DNA of 64,000 bases from Mycobacterium sp. MFM001 (GTDB lineage: Bacteria; Actinomycetota; Actinomycetes; Mycobacteriales; Mycobacteriaceae): assembly GCF_003402475.1 (NCBI RefSeq), contig NZ_BFAB01000001.1, positions 186,001-250,000 of the forward strand, written 5' to 3'. Each line of letters begins with the position of its first letter. Within the stretch, counting starts at the first letter, position 1. Made by a program: the position numbers and the translations under genes. This document shows, in pieces, positions 25,063 to 34,615 of this stretch. Under the pieces are notes generated by a model. The model did not search any database. It worked only from the letters and a program-made list of their open reading frames with translations, and was not told the DNA's origin.

Positions 25063-27048
25063 GTGACTGTTGAAGCAATCCACTCGGGCATCGACCTGAG
25101 CAATGTCGACGCTGGTGTCCGCCCGCAAGACGACCTGTTCGGTCACGTCAACGGCCGCTGGCTCACCGAGTACCAGATCCCGCCCGACCGGGCGACCGAC
25201 GGAGCCTTCCGCTCGCTGTTCGACAGGGCAGAGGAGCAGGTCCGCGACTTGATCACCGAACTCAGCGAGCAGTCCGCGACGGCCGGCACCGACGAACAGC
25301 GCATCGGCGACCTCTACGCGAGCTTCCTCGACGAGGACGCCGTCGAACGGCGCGGCCTGCAGCCGCTGTTCGACGAGCTGGCGCTGATCGACGTCGCCAC
25401 CGACACCGACGAATTGGCGGCCGTGGTCGGGGCGTTGCAACGCACCGGCGTCCGCGGCGGAGTCGGCTTGTATATCGACACCGACGAAAAGAACTCCGCC
25501 CGTTATTTGGTGCACGTCAACCAGTCGGGCCTCGGTCTGCCCGACGAGTCTTACTACCGCGACGAGCAGCACGCGGAGCTGCTGGGCGGCTACCCGGGCC
25601 ACATCGCGCGGATGTTCGCACTGGTGTACGGCGGCGACGCGGCGGACCATGCCGAAACGGCCGACCGCATCGTGGCTTTGGAGACCAAGCTGGCCGCCGC
25701 GCACTGGGACGTGGTCAAGCGCCGCGACGCCGAGCTCACCTACAACCTGCGCACGTTCAGCGACCTGTCCACGGAGGCACCAGGCTTCGACTGGCCGGGC
25801 TGGGTGAGCGCACTGGGCAGCACACCGGATGCGGTCGCGGAACTCGTTGTGCGCCAACCGGATTACCTCACCGAGTTTGCGGCGCTGTGGGACAGCGAGG
25901 AGCTTGACGACTGGAAGCGTTGGGCGAGTTGGCGATTGATCCACGCCCGCGCCGGGCTGTTGACCGACGCGCTGGTGCGCGAGGACTTCGCGTTCTACGG
26001 CCGAGCGCTGACCGGCGCCGAAGAGATCCGCGAGCGCTGGAAGCGCGGTGTGTCGATGGTCGAGGGCCTGCTCGGCGATGCCGTCGGAAAGCTTTACGTG
26101 CAAAGGCATTTCCCGCCGGACGCCAAGGCCCGGATGGACGCGCTGGTCGACAACCTGCGCGAGGCGTACCGGATCAGCATCGAGGGCCTGGAGTGGATGA
26201 CGCCGCAGACCCGGGAACGTGCGCTGGCCAAGCTCGACAAGTTCACCGCCAAGATCGGCTATCCGGCCAAATGGCGCGACTATTCGGCGCTGGTGATCGA
26301 CCGCAATGACCTCTACGGCAACTACCAACGCGGCTACGCGGTCAACCACGACCGCGAACTCGCCAAGCTGGGCGGGCCTGTCGACCGCGACGAGTGGTTC
26401 ATGACCCCGCAGACCGTCAACGCCTACTACAACCCGGGGATGAACGAAATCGTCTTCCCCGCAGGCATTTTGCAGCCGCCGTTCTTCGACCCGCAGGCCG
26501 ACGACGCCGCCAACTACGGCGGTATCGGCGCGGTGATCGGCCACGAGATCGGGCACGGCTTCGACGACCAGGGCGCCAAATACGACGGCGACGGCAATCT
26601 GGTCGACTGGTGGACCGACGACGACCGCGCCGAGTTCGGCGCCCGCACCAAGGCGTTGATCGAGCAATACGACGGCTACACGCCGCGTGCACTCGACAAC
26701 GGCCACCACGTCAACGGCGCGTTCACCGTCGGCGAGAACATCGGTGATCTGGGTGGTCTCTCAATAGCACTGCTGGCGTATCAGCTGTCGCTGAACGGCC
26801 GTCCCGCCCCGGTGATCGACGGGCTGACCGGCGTCCAGCGGGTGTTCTTCGGCTGGGCGCAGGTGTGGCGCACCAAATCCCGTGACGCCGAGGCGATTCG
26901 GCGTCTGGCGGTCGATCCGCATTCCCCGCCGGAGTTCCGCTGCAACGGCGTCATCCGCAACATCGACGCGTTTTACGATGCGTTCGACGTCGCCGAGAAC
27001 GACGTCCTCTACCTGGAGCCGGCCCGCCGGGTGCGCATCTGGAATTAA
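25063..27048 (+). CDS. zmp1: Zinc metalloprotease Zmp1 (M13, neprilysin-like)
   Basis: 661 residues from the GTG at 25063; M. tuberculosis Zmp1 (Rv0198c) has 663. M13 endopeptidase with the catalytic zinc motif GHEIGHGFDDQGAKYD (His494, Glu495, His498), the third ligand region ENIGDLGGLS and the substrate-backbone motif NAYYNPGMNEIVFPAGILQPPFF. C-terminal Trp as in the family. There is no signal peptide, as in Zmp1, yet the protein is reported outside the cytoplasm in M. tuberculosis, where it modulates phagosome maturation. Divergent from the Mce-associated pair; followed by a strong bidirectional terminator. Genes corresponding to Rv0193c-Rv0197 are missing after it. Confidence 0.95.
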   Translation: MTVEAIHSGIDLSNVDAGVRPQDDLFGHVNGRWLTEYQIPPDRATDGAFRSLFDRAEEQVRDLITELSEQSATAGTDEQRIGDLYASFLDEDAVERRGLQPLFDELALIDVATDTDELAAVVGALQRTGVRGGVGLYIDTDEKNSARYLVHVNQSGLGLPDESYYRDEQHAELLGGYPGHIARMFALVYGGDAADHAETADRIVALETKLAAAHWDVVKRRDAELTYNLRTFSDLSTEAPGFDWPGWVSALGSTPDAVAELVVRQPDYLTEFAALWDSEELDDWKRWASWRLIHARAGLLTDALVREDFAFYGRALTGAEEIRERWKRGVSMVEGLLGDAVGKLYVQRHFPPDAKARMDALVDNLREAYRISIEGLEWMTPQTRERALAKLDKFTAKIGYPAKWRDYSALVIDRNDLYGNYQRGYAVNHDRELAKLGGPVDRDEWFMTPQTVNAYYNPGMNEIVFPAGILQPPFFDPQADDAANYGGIGAVIGHEIGHGFDDQGAKYDGDGNLVDWWTDDDRAEFGARTKALIEQYDGYTPRALDNGHHVNGAFTVGENIGDLGGLSIALLAYQLSLNGRPAPVIDGLTGVQRVFFGWAQVWRTKSRDAEAIRRLAVDPHSPPEFRCNGVIRNIDAFYDAFDVAENDVLYLEPARRVRIWN

Positions 27049-27051
27049 TGG

Positions 27052-27109
27052 CGAGAAGACGCAAAAAGCCCCGACACGCCGAGGCGTGCGGGGCTTTTGC
27101 GTCTTCTCG
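27052..27109. terminator. Strong bidirectional terminator hairpin
   Basis: A near-perfect 58-bp inverted repeat between the convergent zmp1 and L,D-transpeptidase genes. The left arm CGAGAAGACGCAAAAAGCCC is matched by the right arm GGGCTTTTGCGTCTTCTCG apart from one extra A. The A5/T4 tracts inside the stem supply T-runs on both strands. The stem is one of the longest in the window. Confidence 0.85.
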
Positions 27110-27114
27110 GCGAC

Positions 27115-28131
27115 CTAGAGCTGCCAGTCGTTGGAGCCGTCGTTCTTGCTGTAGGTGCCGACGGAGTTCTTCACGACGATGGGATCGCCGGTGCCGAAGT
27201 TGTCGAAGAACCACTTCGCGTTGGCCGGGCTGATGTTGATGCAGCCGTGGCTGACGTTCCGCTTGCCCTGATCGGACACCGACCACGGCGCGCTGTGCAC
27301 GAAATCGCCGCTGTTGTCGAACATCACGGCGTTTTCGACATTCACCTTGTAGCCGTAGGTCGAGTCGACCGGCACGCCGTAGGTGGTGGAATCCATCACC
27401 ACCTTGGCTTTCTTGTCGAGCACGTAGTAGGTGCCGTTGGCCGTCTGGTGGCCACCGGCCGCCATTCCCATCGACATCGGGATGGTCTTCTCCACGGTCC
27501 CGTTGCGGGTGACGGTCATCGTGTGCGTGGCGTCGTCGGCGGTCGCCACCAGCGCGTCACCGGTGTGGAAGTCCGACGTGGTGCCCGCGGCGTCGATGTG
27601 CACGTTGGTGTGGGCCGGCCAGAAGTTGATTGGCCGCCACCGCACCTGAGTGGGGGTCATCCAGTAGAACTTGCCCGGCACCGGCGGCGTCGACGAGATG
27701 TGGATCGCCTGCTCGGCCATCGGCTTGTCGGCAATCGGCCGCTGGAAGTTGATGATGATCGGCTGGGCGACGCCGACCATCGAGCCGCTGACCGGAGTGA
27801 ACGTCGGCGGCAGGAACGGCGGCTGGCCCGTGAAGGGCTCCGGGTTCTGCCCGGCCACCGGACCCGCGGCGGCCGCAGGCTGGGTCGCCGGTGCTGCCGG
27901 CGCCGCGGGGGGCGGGCCGGCCAGCGGGTCGGCCGGCGGTGGCGCGAACGGGTCGGCCGGGGGTGGCGGCGCCAGCGGGTCAGCCGGTGCGGGTTCTGCC
28001 ACGCCAGGGTCGCCGGGCGGCGGTGGCTGGTCGGGATCGGCCAGCGCCGAACCGGTGCCCAGCGTCAGCACAGCGGTCAATCCGGCTGTGCTGAGCGCGG
28101 CGACGAGAGTTCCCCTCGTCCATCGCGACAT
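27115..28131 (-). CDS. L,D-transpeptidase (YkuD), Rv0192-like
   Basis: 338 residues. The ATG at 28131 is chosen because GGAGG lies 7 nt before it. A signal peptide ([23 protein letters not shown]) is followed by a Pro/Ala-rich linker with repeated [13 protein letters not shown] units (about residues 33-110), an Ig-like domain (about 112-195) and the YkuD catalytic domain with SHGCINIS: His279 and Cys297 are the expected catalytic residues. It forms 3-3 crosslinks between diaminopimelate residues of peptidoglycan in the periplasm. The position beside the MFS/RicR genes matches Rv0192. The linker may span the inner wall zone. Terminates into the hairpin shared with zmp1. Confidence 0.88.
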   Translation of the reverse strand: MSRWTRGTLVAALSTAGLTAVLTLGTGSALADPDQPPPPGDPGVAEPAPADPLAPPPPADPFAPPPADPLAGPPPAAPAAPATQPAAAAGPVAGQNPEPFTGQPPFLPPTFTPVSGSMVGVAQPIIINFQRPIADKPMAEQAIHISSTPPVPGKFYWMTPTQVRWRPINFWPAHTNVHIDAAGTTSDFHTGDALVATADDATHTMTVTRNGTVEKTIPMSMGMAAGGHQTANGTYYVLDKKAKVVMDSTTYGVPVDSTYGYKVNVENAVMFDNSGDFVHSAPWSVSDQGKRNVSHGCINISPANAKWFFDNFGTGDPIVVKNSVGTYSKNDGSNDWQL

Positions 28132-28265
28132 ATGCATACCTCCAGTCACAGTCCCAACCAGTGTGGCATAGCGCGGAGAGCAACCCGGGATTCAGCGGCC
28201 GCCCTACATCCCCCGTCATCGCGCTGACCTGCGCTAATACGTCATCGGCCGGACGGCCGGAAGCG

Positions 28266-29492
28266 TTACTCGTGGTCGGCGGGCACGTCGAAGATGTGCC
28301 GGCTCGCGGTCATCCCCGCCAGCGCGAAGCCCATCAGAACCGCCGACGCGGCCAGCATCACCGGCACGCTGTGTTCGTAGAGCAGCCCACCGGCCAGCGA
28401 ACCGGCCATGATGCCGACCTGGAACGCCGTGACATACAGCGACGACGCCCCGTCGGGGTCACCCGCGGCGTTGCGCATCGCCGTCGACTGCAGCATCGGC
28501 GACACCGCGGTCGCCATCGCACCCCACAGCACGATCGCAGCCGTCCCCACCAGCGCCGTCGCGACGGTGGCCCGCCCACCGAACGCCAGCGCGGTCAAGA
28601 GCACGAACGCCGTCGCCAGCCCCGCCATGCACACGATGACCGCGCGTTTGGGTCGACGGTCCAGCGGCCGCGCCACCACCGGCACTGCCACCAGCCCGGC
28701 GATCCCGTAAACGGCCAACACCCACGCCAGATTGGGTCCCCGCACGCCCACGACGTCGCGGATGACCACCACGATGAAGGTGTAGGACACGAAGTGGCCG
28801 GTGACGGCCACCATTGTGAGCAAACTCACCGCCCACAGCCGGCCGTTGCGGTGGTGGCGGGCCCGCGGGCCGACCCGCTCGAGCTGCTCCGCCGACAGCA
28901 CCATCTCCGGCAGCACCAGCCACGCGGCCAGGGTGACGATCGCCGCCGCGACGGTCACGCACACCACGGCCCACCGCCAGCCCCACATCAGGCTCATCGC
29001 CGCCGTCAGTGGGCTGCCCACCACCAGCGCCAGGCTGGTGCCCACATAGATCGCCGTCGTCGCACGTCCGGCGTGGCTGGGCGGCACCAGCCGCGTCGCG
29101 ATCGGCGCGATGACCGACCACATCAGGCCGTGCGTGATCGCGCACAGCACCCGTCCGCCGGCCAGCACCGCGAAGTTGGGCGCCAGCGCCGACACCAGCT
29201 GCGACATGGTCAGGCAGGCCAGCGTCAGCAGCAGCGTCCGCCGGCGCGGCCAGTGCGCGGTCCAGCGCACCAGCGGAATCGTCGTCAACGCCGCCACCAG
29301 GGCGTACCAGGACAACAGGGTGCCGACCAGAGCGAGGCTGACGTGCAGATCTCGGGCAATGGCGGGCAGCGCGCCCACCGGCACGATCTCGGCAGTGACG
29401 TAGATGAATGCCGCGGCCGCCAGCACCGACAACTGCACCGCGATCCGCGGCGTCCACGGTCCGCTGCGAAGGGTTTCGGTTTCGGCGGTCAT
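28266..29492 (-). CDS. MFS transporter (Rv0191-like, DHA1 drug efflux type)
   Basis: 408 residues from the ATG at 29492, with 12 predicted membrane helices. The MFS motif A-like loop is VRWTAHWPRRRTLLLTLA between TM2 and TM3 (degenerate) and the N-half ends with a cytosolic loop QLERVGPRARHHRNGR. Overall form is that of DHA1-type proton-coupled drug/sugar exporters (AraJ/Cml family): the opening AVQLSVLAAAAFIYVTAEIVPVGALPAIA is typical of it. M. tuberculosis Rv0191 is annotated as an efflux protein. Lies between the L,D-transpeptidase and ricR on the same strand, 70 bp after ricR, so readthrough from the copper-controlled promoter is conceivable but unproven. Confidence 0.83.
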   Translation of the reverse strand: MTAETETLRSGPWTPRIAVQLSVLAAAAFIYVTAEIVPVGALPAIARDLHVSLALVGTLLSWYALVAALTTIPLVRWTAHWPRRRTLLLTLACLTMSQLVSALAPNFAVLAGGRVLCAITHGLMWSVIAPIATRLVPPSHAGRATTAIYVGTSLALVVGSPLTAAMSLMWGWRWAVVCVTVAAAIVTLAAWLVLPEMVLSAEQLERVGPRARHHRNGRLWAVSLLTMVAVTGHFVSYTFIVVVIRDVVGVRGPNLAWVLAVYGIAGLVAVPVVARPLDRRPKRAVIVCMAGLATAFVLLTALAFGGRATVATALVGTAAIVLWGAMATAVSPMLQSTAMRNAAGDPDGASSLYVTAFQVGIMAGSLAGGLLYEHSVPVMLAASAVLMGFALAGMTASRHIFDVPADHE

Positions 29493-29563
29493 CAGGGCTG
29501 CACTAACCGTACGCACTCCCCCCACGACCAGCACTCAATCATGGGTATTCGGGCGTGTGCGCG

Positions 29564-29854
29564 TCAGGAACGCACGAGTCGGGCGATCGCGGCGGAGGCT
29601 TCGGCGAGTTTCGCGTCGGCCTCGTCGCCGCCGTCGGCCACCGCGCGGCTTACGCAGTGCCCGAGGTGCTCGTTGAGCAGGTTCAACGCGACCGACCGCA
29701 GCGCGCTGTTGACGGCGCTGATCTGAGTGAGGACGTCGATGCAGTACTTGTCCTCGTCGATCATCTTGGCGATGCCCCGCACCTGACCCTCGATGCGGCG
29801 CAGCCGCTTGGCGTAGTTGTCCTTCTGCGGCGAGTAGCCGTGCGCGGCAGTCAT
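29564..29854 (-). CDS. ricR: Copper-sensing repressor RicR (CsoR family)
   Basis: 96 residues from the ATG at 29854. CsoR-family all-helical tetramer that leaves DNA when Cu(I) binds. Seen: copper ligands Cys38 (EDKYCIDVLTQ), His63 and Cys67 (NEHLGHCVSR), the same numbering as M. tuberculosis RicR (Rv0190), plus the basic RLRRIEGQVRGIAKMI DNA-contact helix. Its own promoter carries a RicR-type palindrome overlapping TACCCT, 6 nt before the ATG, so the gene is leaderless and autoregulated. A second copy of the operator lies 4.7 kb away before mymT. Divergent from ilvD. Confidence 0.94.
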   Translation of the reverse strand: MTAAHGYSPQKDNYAKRLRRIEGQVRGIAKMIDEDKYCIDVLTQISAVNSALRSVALNLLNEHLGHCVSRAVADGGDEADAKLAEASAAIARLVRS

Positions 29855-29864
29855 GCGTCCAGGG

Positions 29865-29879
29865 TACCCCCGCGGGGTA
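29865..29879. promoter_or_regulatory. RicR operator at the ricR promoter
   Basis: TACCCCCGCGGGGTA, an inverted repeat of the RicR/CsoR consensus TACCC...GGGTA. On the minus strand it abuts the TACCCT -10 box of ricR, so bound RicR would block its own promoter. The same core is found before mymT. Confidence 0.85.
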
Positions 29880-29925
29880 TCTAAATTGATTTGGGAGGTG
29901 CTCGCGGCCCGCGCATACTTGGGCC

Positions 29926-31635
29926 ATGCCCCAAACCAAGGCACGTACCCCTGATATCAAACCCCGCAGCCGCGACGTCACCGACGGTCTGGAGAAGGCC
30001 GCAGCCCGCGGAATGCTGCGCGCGGTCGGCATGGACGACGAGGACTTCGCCAAGCCGCAGATCGGTGTGGCGTCGTCGTGGAACGAGATCACGCCGTGCA
30101 ACCTGTCGTTGGACCGCCTGGCCAAGGCGGTGAAGGAAGGGGTTTTCGCCGCGGGCGGTTATCCGCTTGAGTTCGGGACGATCTCGGTGTCCGACGGGAT
30201 CTCGATGGGCCACGAGGGCATGCACTTCTCGCTGGTGTCGCGCGAGGTGATCGCCGACAGCGTGGAAACCGTGATGCAGGCCGAGCGCCTCGACGGCTCG
30301 GTGCTGCTCGCGGGCTGCGACAAGTCGCTGCCCGGAATGCTGATGGCCGCAGCCAGATTGGATCTGGCCGCAGTGTTCCTCTATGCGGGCTCGATTCTGC
30401 CCGGGCGGGCCAAATTGTCCGACGGCACCGAGCGCGACGTCACGATCATCGACGCGTTCGAGGCGGTCGGCGCGTGCGCGCGCGGCCTGATGCCGCGCGA
30501 GGACGTCGACGCCATCGAGCGCGCCATCTGCCCGGGCGAGGGCGCCTGCGGCGGCATGTACACCGCCAACACGATGGCGAGTGCTGCTGAGGCACTGGGC
30601 ATGTCGCTGCCCGGCAGCGCGGCACCGCCGGCGACGGATCGCCGCCGCGACGTGTTCGCCCGTCGCAGCGGTGAGGCCGTCATCGAATTGCTGCGCCGCG
30701 GCATCACCGCCCGCGACATCCTCACCCGGGAGGCGTTCGAGAACGCGATCGCGGTGGTGATGGCGTTCGGCGGCTCCACCAACGCCGTGCTGCACCTGCT
30801 GGCCATCGCGTACGAGGCCAACGTCAAGCTGTCGCTGGAGGATTTCAGCCGGGTCGGGTCGCGGGTGCCGCACCTGGCCGATGTCAAACCCTTCGGCCGC
30901 CATGTGATGTTCGACGTCGACCGCATCGGCGGTGTCCCGGTGGTGATGAAGGCATTGCTGGATGCCGGTCTGCTGCACGGTGATTGCCTGACGGTGACCG
31001 GGCAGACCGTCGCCGAAAACCTCGCGCACATCGCGCCGCCGGACCCGGACGGCAAGGTGCTGCGGGCCCTGGACAACCCGATTCACCCGACCGGCGGCAT
31101 CACGATCCTGCACGGGTCGCTGGCGCCTGAGGGCGCAGTAGTCAAGTCGGCGGGTTTCGACTCCGACGTGTTCGAAGGCACCGCAAGGGTTTTCGACCGG
31201 GAGCGGGCCGCGCTCGACGCCCTGGCAGACGGCACCATCAAGAGCGGTGACGCGGTGGTGATCCGCTACGAGGGCCCGAAGGGCGGGCCGGGGATGCGCG
31301 AAATGCTCGCCATCACCGGCGCCATCAAGGGCGCCGGGTTGGGCAAGGACGTGCTGTTGCTGACCGACGGCCGGTTCTCCGGCGGCACCACCGGGCTGTG
31401 CGTCGGACACGTCGCACCCGAGGCGGTCGACGGCGGACCGATCGCGTTCCTGCGCGACGGCGACCGCGTCCGCCTCGACGTCGCCAACGGAACGCTCGAC
31501 GTCCTCGTCGACGCCGACGAGTTCACTTCCCGCCGTGCAGGTTTCACGCCCCTGCCACCGCGGTACACCACCGGCGTGCTGGCCAAGTACACCAAGCTCG
31601 TGGGGTCCGCGGCAATCGGAGCGGTCTGCACATAA
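29926..31635 (+). CDS. ilvD: Dihydroxy-acid dehydratase IlvD
   Basis: 569 residues. It dehydrates 2,3-dihydroxy-isovalerate and -methylvalerate to the 2-oxo acids in valine and isoleucine synthesis. Seen: the three cysteines expected to hold the [2Fe-2S] cluster ([31 protein letters not shown]), the carbamylatable/Mg-binding neighbourhood [15 protein letters not shown] and the C-terminal [19 protein letters not shown]. Divergent from ricR as in M. tuberculosis Rv0189c/Rv0190, with only about 70 bp between start codons; the RicR operator belongs to the other side but is close enough to consider cross-talk. The cluster is copper sensitive in related enzymes, which gives this neighbourhood some logic (inference). 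Confidence 0.95.
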   Translation: MPQTKARTPDIKPRSRDVTDGLEKAAARGMLRAVGMDDEDFAKPQIGVASSWNEITPCNLSLDRLAKAVKEGVFAAGGYPLEFGTISVSDGISMGHEGMHFSLVSREVIADSVETVMQAERLDGSVLLAGCDKSLPGMLMAAARLDLAAVFLYAGSILPGRAKLSDGTERDVTIIDAFEAVGACARGLMPREDVDAIERAICPGEGACGGMYTANTMASAAEALGMSLPGSAAPPATDRRRDVFARRSGEAVIELLRRGITARDILTREAFENAIAVVMAFGGSTNAVLHLLAIAYEANVKLSLEDFSRVGSRVPHLADVKPFGRHVMFDVDRIGGVPVVMKALLDAGLLHGDCLTVTGQTVAENLAHIAPPDPDGKVLRALDNPIHPTGGITILHGSLAPEGAVVKSAGFDSDVFEGTARVFDRERAALDALADGTIKSGDAVVIRYEGPKGGPGMREMLAITGAIKGAGLGKDVLLLTDGRFSGGTTGLCVGHVAPEAVDGGPIAFLRDGDRVRLDVANGTLDVLVDADEFTSRRAGFTPLPPRYTTGVLAKYTKLVGSAAIGAVCT

Positions 31636-31637
31636 CC

Positions 31638-32288
31638 TTGGCAGCGACGGATTGGCTGGCGTGGGATCACAACGCCTACTATCAGCGCCGGCTGATGAGG
31701 CAGTTGCCCAGACCGTGCACACGGGTGCTCGACGTGGGCTGCGGCGCCGGGGAATTCGCTGCCCGACTAGCCACCCGTGTACAGCACGTCGACGCGGTGG
31801 ACAAGTCGCCGGTGATGATCGAGGCGGCCCGGCAGCGCACGCCGGCGAACGTCACCTGCACCTTGGCCGATGTCATGCAGTCGGATTTGCCCGCCAATCA
31901 TTACGATGCGATCGTCTCGAACACGGCGCTGCACCATCTGCCTCTCGACGAGGCACTGCGGCACCTCGCGCCCGCGCTGCGACCCGGCGGCGTGTTGGCC
32001 GCCATCGTCCTCCCGCGCTCCGACCTGCGTCATGAGTTGCCGCACGAAGTGTGCGCCGCGGTCGGTCACCGCGCCTTCGGGGTCGTATTCGCGACGCTGC
32101 GGGCGGTCACTCAAGGCGGTTGGTATCGAATCGAGCCCACCCACGAGATGATGCCGAAGGTTGTCGATCCCGCGCTGACAACCCGCCAGGCCCGGCAACT
32201 GGCAACCGCAACGCTGCCCGGAGTGCGGGTGCGACGCCTGGTGTTCTGGCGATACCTTTTGGACTGGCGCCTACCGCTCGAAACATGA
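31638..32288 (+). CDS. Class I SAM-dependent methyltransferase
   Basis: 216 residues if the TTG at 31638, 2 nt after the ilvD stop, is used; no ATG or GTG is available near the start of the conserved region (WDHNAYYQRRLMRQL). Seen: motif I RVLDVGCGAGEFAARLA, acidic VDAVDKSPVMIEAAR, motif IV/post I YDAIVSNTALHHLPLDEALRHLAPALRPGG, typical of methyltransferase_11/12 acting on small molecules or lipids. It has no tell-tale substrate domain. Not present between ilvD and Rv0188 in M. tuberculosis by my memory. Closed by a GC-rich hairpin. Confidence 0.72.
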   Translation: MAATDWLAWDHNAYYQRRLMRQLPRPCTRVLDVGCGAGEFAARLATRVQHVDAVDKSPVMIEAARQRTPANVTCTLADVMQSDLPANHYDAIVSNTALHHLPLDEALRHLAPALRPGGVLAAIVLPRSDLRHELPHEVCAAVGHRAFGVVFATLRAVTQGGWYRIEPTHEMMPKVVDPALTTRQARQLATATLPGVRVRRLVFWRYLLDWRLPLET

Positions 32289-32300
32289 TGGCGTACAAGA

Positions 32301-32335
32301 CCTCTCCCGGCCGGCTTGCCCGGCCGGGTCAGAGG
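32301..32335. terminator. GC-rich terminator hairpin
   Basis: Between the convergent methyltransferase and SPW genes. Stem CCCGGCCGG/CCGGCCGGG with a five-base loop, extended outward by CCTCT pairing with AGAGG. No T-run follows, as usual for mycobacterial terminators. Confidence 0.75.
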
Positions 32336-32351
32336 AGAATCGGCGCCTAGT

Positions 32352-32795
32352 CTATGCGTGCTTTGCTTCGTCGCTGCGCGCGCGCATACCGAAGTACATC
32401 GCGTTCAAGCCCAGCACGGTAAGCACCGCACCTGCAATCACATTCGACCAGATCATGCCGCCGTGCGGCGAGACGTGGTAGATGACCCACGGCGAAACGA
32501 TGAACCACACCCCGAGGACCGGCAGCGTCCAGGTCATGCCGTGAGTGCGGTCCAATGCGGCCGCAAACCCATACGCCAGCGCCGCGCACACGAGACCGAC
32601 GATCAGGTCGTTGACCGCCAGCGGCCTGGTCATTTGGAAGCCGACGATCCACGGCGACACCGCCGCATAGACCGCCGTCAGCAAAATCAGACCGAAGGTG
32701 CCCTGCGCGGACATCGACTCGGCGGCGCGCTCATACCGCGCCCGCAGAGCCAACAAATCCGGGTGGTGATCGATTGATGAATGGACTGTGCTCAT
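32352..32795 (-). CDS. SPW-repeat membrane protein (Rv0188-like)
   Basis: 147 residues with four membrane helices in two repeats, each marked by an SPW motif: AVYAAVSPWIVGF (near residue 47) and VWFIVSPWVIYHV (near 103). This duplicated unit defines the SPW family, found mainly in actinobacteria and proteobacteria; its function is unknown. A hydrophilic N-terminus with HHPDLLALRARYERAAES precedes the first helix. Orthologue of Rv0188 by position, now separated from ilvD by the inserted methyltransferase. An upstream gap of about 140 bp before the oppositely oriented nitronate monooxygenase should hold both promoters. Confidence 0.78.
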   Translation of the reverse strand: MSTVHSSIDHHPDLLALRARYERAAESMSAQGTFGLILLTAVYAAVSPWIVGFQMTRPLAVNDLIVGLVCAALAYGFAAALDRTHGMTWTLPVLGVWFIVSPWVIYHVSPHGGMIWSNVIAGAVLTVLGLNAMYFGMRARSDEAKHA

Positions 32796-32932
32796 TTTGT
32801 GACCTTTCTGTTATGCAGCAAGCCTTTTGGGCCCACTGCAACCCATCCACCTGCTCCCAAGATTACGCTCGCTGAGCATTCGCCAGCAACGAAAACTGGT
32901 GGGGTCCGACGGCGGTGAATTAGCGTCAACAC

Positions 32933-33916
32933 ATGAACATCGCTGATCGACTCCGGCTCGACGTCCCGGTAGGCCAGGCCGGCATGGGCGGCGGAATCGC
33001 GGGCGCGCGGCTGGCCGGTGCGGTGGCCCAGGCCGGCGGGCTGGGCACACTCGGGCTGGTGACGCCCCGGCACCTGCAAACCGCGATAGCGGACGTGCGC
33101 GCACAGGCCCCCGGTCGTGCCGTCGCGGTGAATCTATTGATGCCCTTCGTGCGCCGCAGCCACGTCGAGGTGTGCGTCGAGTATCGGGTCGACGTCGTCG
33201 TGGTGGCCTTCGGCGGTGATCGACACCTGGTGCAGCGGCTCGGCGACGCCGGGATCTTCGTATTCGTGATGGTCGGCACCGAGGCGCAGGCGCGCGACGC
33301 AATCGCCTGGGGCGCCGATGGTTTGATCGCCCAGGGCCGCGAGGCCGGCGGACATCTCGTCGGAACCATGTCGGCGCTCGAATTCCTGCCGCGGGCACGG
33401 GCTGCAGCCGGTCAGCGGCCGGTATTCGTCGCCGGCGGAATAGCTTCCGGCGCCGACACCCGTGCGGCACTCGATGCCGGCGCCGATGGCGTCATCGCCG
33501 GCACGCGGTTCTTGATGACCCACGAGGCCAGCGCCCACCCGGCATATCAGCAGCGAATCGTCAACGCCGACAAGACCGTCGAGACCACGCTGTTCGGGCT
33601 CAGTTGGCCGCTTCGGCACCGGGTCGTCCCCAACGCCGCCACCCGACGATGGTGCCGCGATGACGGGTCTGCCAAGGCATTGCCCGCCGCTCTCAACTCT
33701 GCGAGCCGCTGGCTGTCCGTGCTCGGTTACTTCGACGCCGACGTGCTGATCCGTCTGCAGTCCCCTGCGCTGCCGGTGTTTTCGCCGCTGGCGCCGCTGG
33801 ACGGCATGCCGGAGTCGTCGGTGGACTGCGGCGCGCTCTACGCCGGCGAAACCGCGTTGCGCATCGACAAGGTGACCTCCGCCCGGCAGGCCGTCGAAGA
33901 CTTGACGCCTACTTGA
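32933..33916 (+). CDS. Nitronate monooxygenase-family FMN protein
   Basis: 327 residues, TIM-barrel of the NMO/2-nitropropane dioxygenase family. Seen: GQAGMGGGIAGARLAGAVAQAGGLGTLGL at the N-terminus, AWGADGLIAQGREAGGHLVG (phosphate/FMN loop with the active-site His), PVFVAGGIASGADTRAALDAGADGVIAGTRFLMTHEA. FMN-dependent oxidation of nitronates or a related flavin reaction is expected; several mycobacterial paralogues have unknown substrates. The ATG stands 6 nt behind TAGCGT, consistent with a leaderless start. Its last codons overlap the convergent O-methyltransferase stop by 8 bp. Not in the Rv0187-Rv0188 interval of M. tuberculosis as I know it, so likely inserted or lost. Confidence 0.83.
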   Translation: MNIADRLRLDVPVGQAGMGGGIAGARLAGAVAQAGGLGTLGLVTPRHLQTAIADVRAQAPGRAVAVNLLMPFVRRSHVEVCVEYRVDVVVVAFGGDRHLVQRLGDAGIFVFVMVGTEAQARDAIAWGADGLIAQGREAGGHLVGTMSALEFLPRARAAAGQRPVFVAGGIASGADTRAALDAGADGVIAGTRFLMTHEASAHPAYQQRIVNADKTVETTLFGLSWPLRHRVVPNAATRRWCRDDGSAKALPAALNSASRWLSVLGYFDADVLIRLQSPALPVFSPLAPLDGMPESSVDCGALYAGETALRIDKVTSARQAVEDLTPT

Positions 33917-34568
33917 CCAACGCCATCGCGAAGCCGTCCCACTCTTTGGCGCCGACCGTCTGAATCACCGCGGTGTCCAGGCGCGGGTGTTCGCCCATCA
34001 GCTCCAGCGTCCGCCGTGACGCCTTGACGGCCTCGTCGCCGGAGTCCTGCGCCAGGATCCGTCCTTCGCGAATGACGTTGTCTACCACGATGACTGAGCC
34101 GGGCCGGGTGAGCCGGACCGCCCACTCCAGGTAGGCGACGTTGTTTTCTTTGTCGGCGTCGATGAATACCAGGTCGAAGGGACCGCCGGTCACTGTCGGC
34201 AACGTCTCCAACGCGGCACCCACCAGCACCTCCACCCGGTCGCTGACACCGGCGCGGGTGAGGTTGGCGCGCGCGACCTCGGCGTGCTTGGGGTCGTATT
34301 CCAGCGTGACCACCCGTCCCTCAGGGCCGGCTCCCCTGGCAAGCCAGATGGTGCTGAACCCGCCCAGCGTGCCGATTTCCAGAATGCGACGGGCCCCGAT
34401 CGCTCCGGCCAGCAGGCCGAGGAACTTGCCTTGTTGGGCCGACACGGCGATGCGCGGCAATCCAGCCGCGTCGCTGGCCTCGAGTGCGGCGGTCAACTCG
34501 GGATCGTCGCCCACCACCGTCGCGTCCAGAAACGCGTCGACATCCTTCGGGTTCGGCTGCGCAGTCAT
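33909..34568 (-). CDS. Class I SAM-dependent O-methyltransferase (Rv0187-like)
   Basis: 219 residues, like Rv0187 (220). COMT-type O-methyltransferase of the methyltransferase_3 family: [36 protein letters not shown] (motif I), [51 protein letters not shown] with the divalent-metal Asp residues. The family methylates catechol-like hydroxyls; Rv0187 is an Mn/SAM-dependent member. The ATG at 34568 is preferred over the GTG at 34577 because TAGCGT stands 7 nt before it on the minus strand. Divergent from mymT; the start is about 50 bp from the RicR operator. Confidence 0.85.
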   Translation of the reverse strand: MTAQPNPKDVDAFLDATVVGDDPELTAALEASDAAGLPRIAVSAQQGKFLGLLAGAIGARRILEIGTLGGFSTIWLARGAGPEGRVVTLEYDPKHAEVARANLTRAGVSDRVEVLVGAALETLPTVTGGPFDLVFIDADKENNVAYLEWAVRLTRPGSVIVVDNVIREGRILAQDSGDEAVKASRRTLELMGEHPRLDTAVIQTVGAKEWDGFAMALVK

Positions 34569-34615
34569 GACGTCCACGCTAGCCGATCACGGGAATCGGT
34601 ACGACGGCCTTTACG

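Noticed and set aside
27880..28060. Tandem repeat or recombination site in the L,D-transpeptidase gene
   Set aside because: The repeated Pro/Ala/Asp codons are a linker typical of exported wall enzymes, not a DNA-level repeat.
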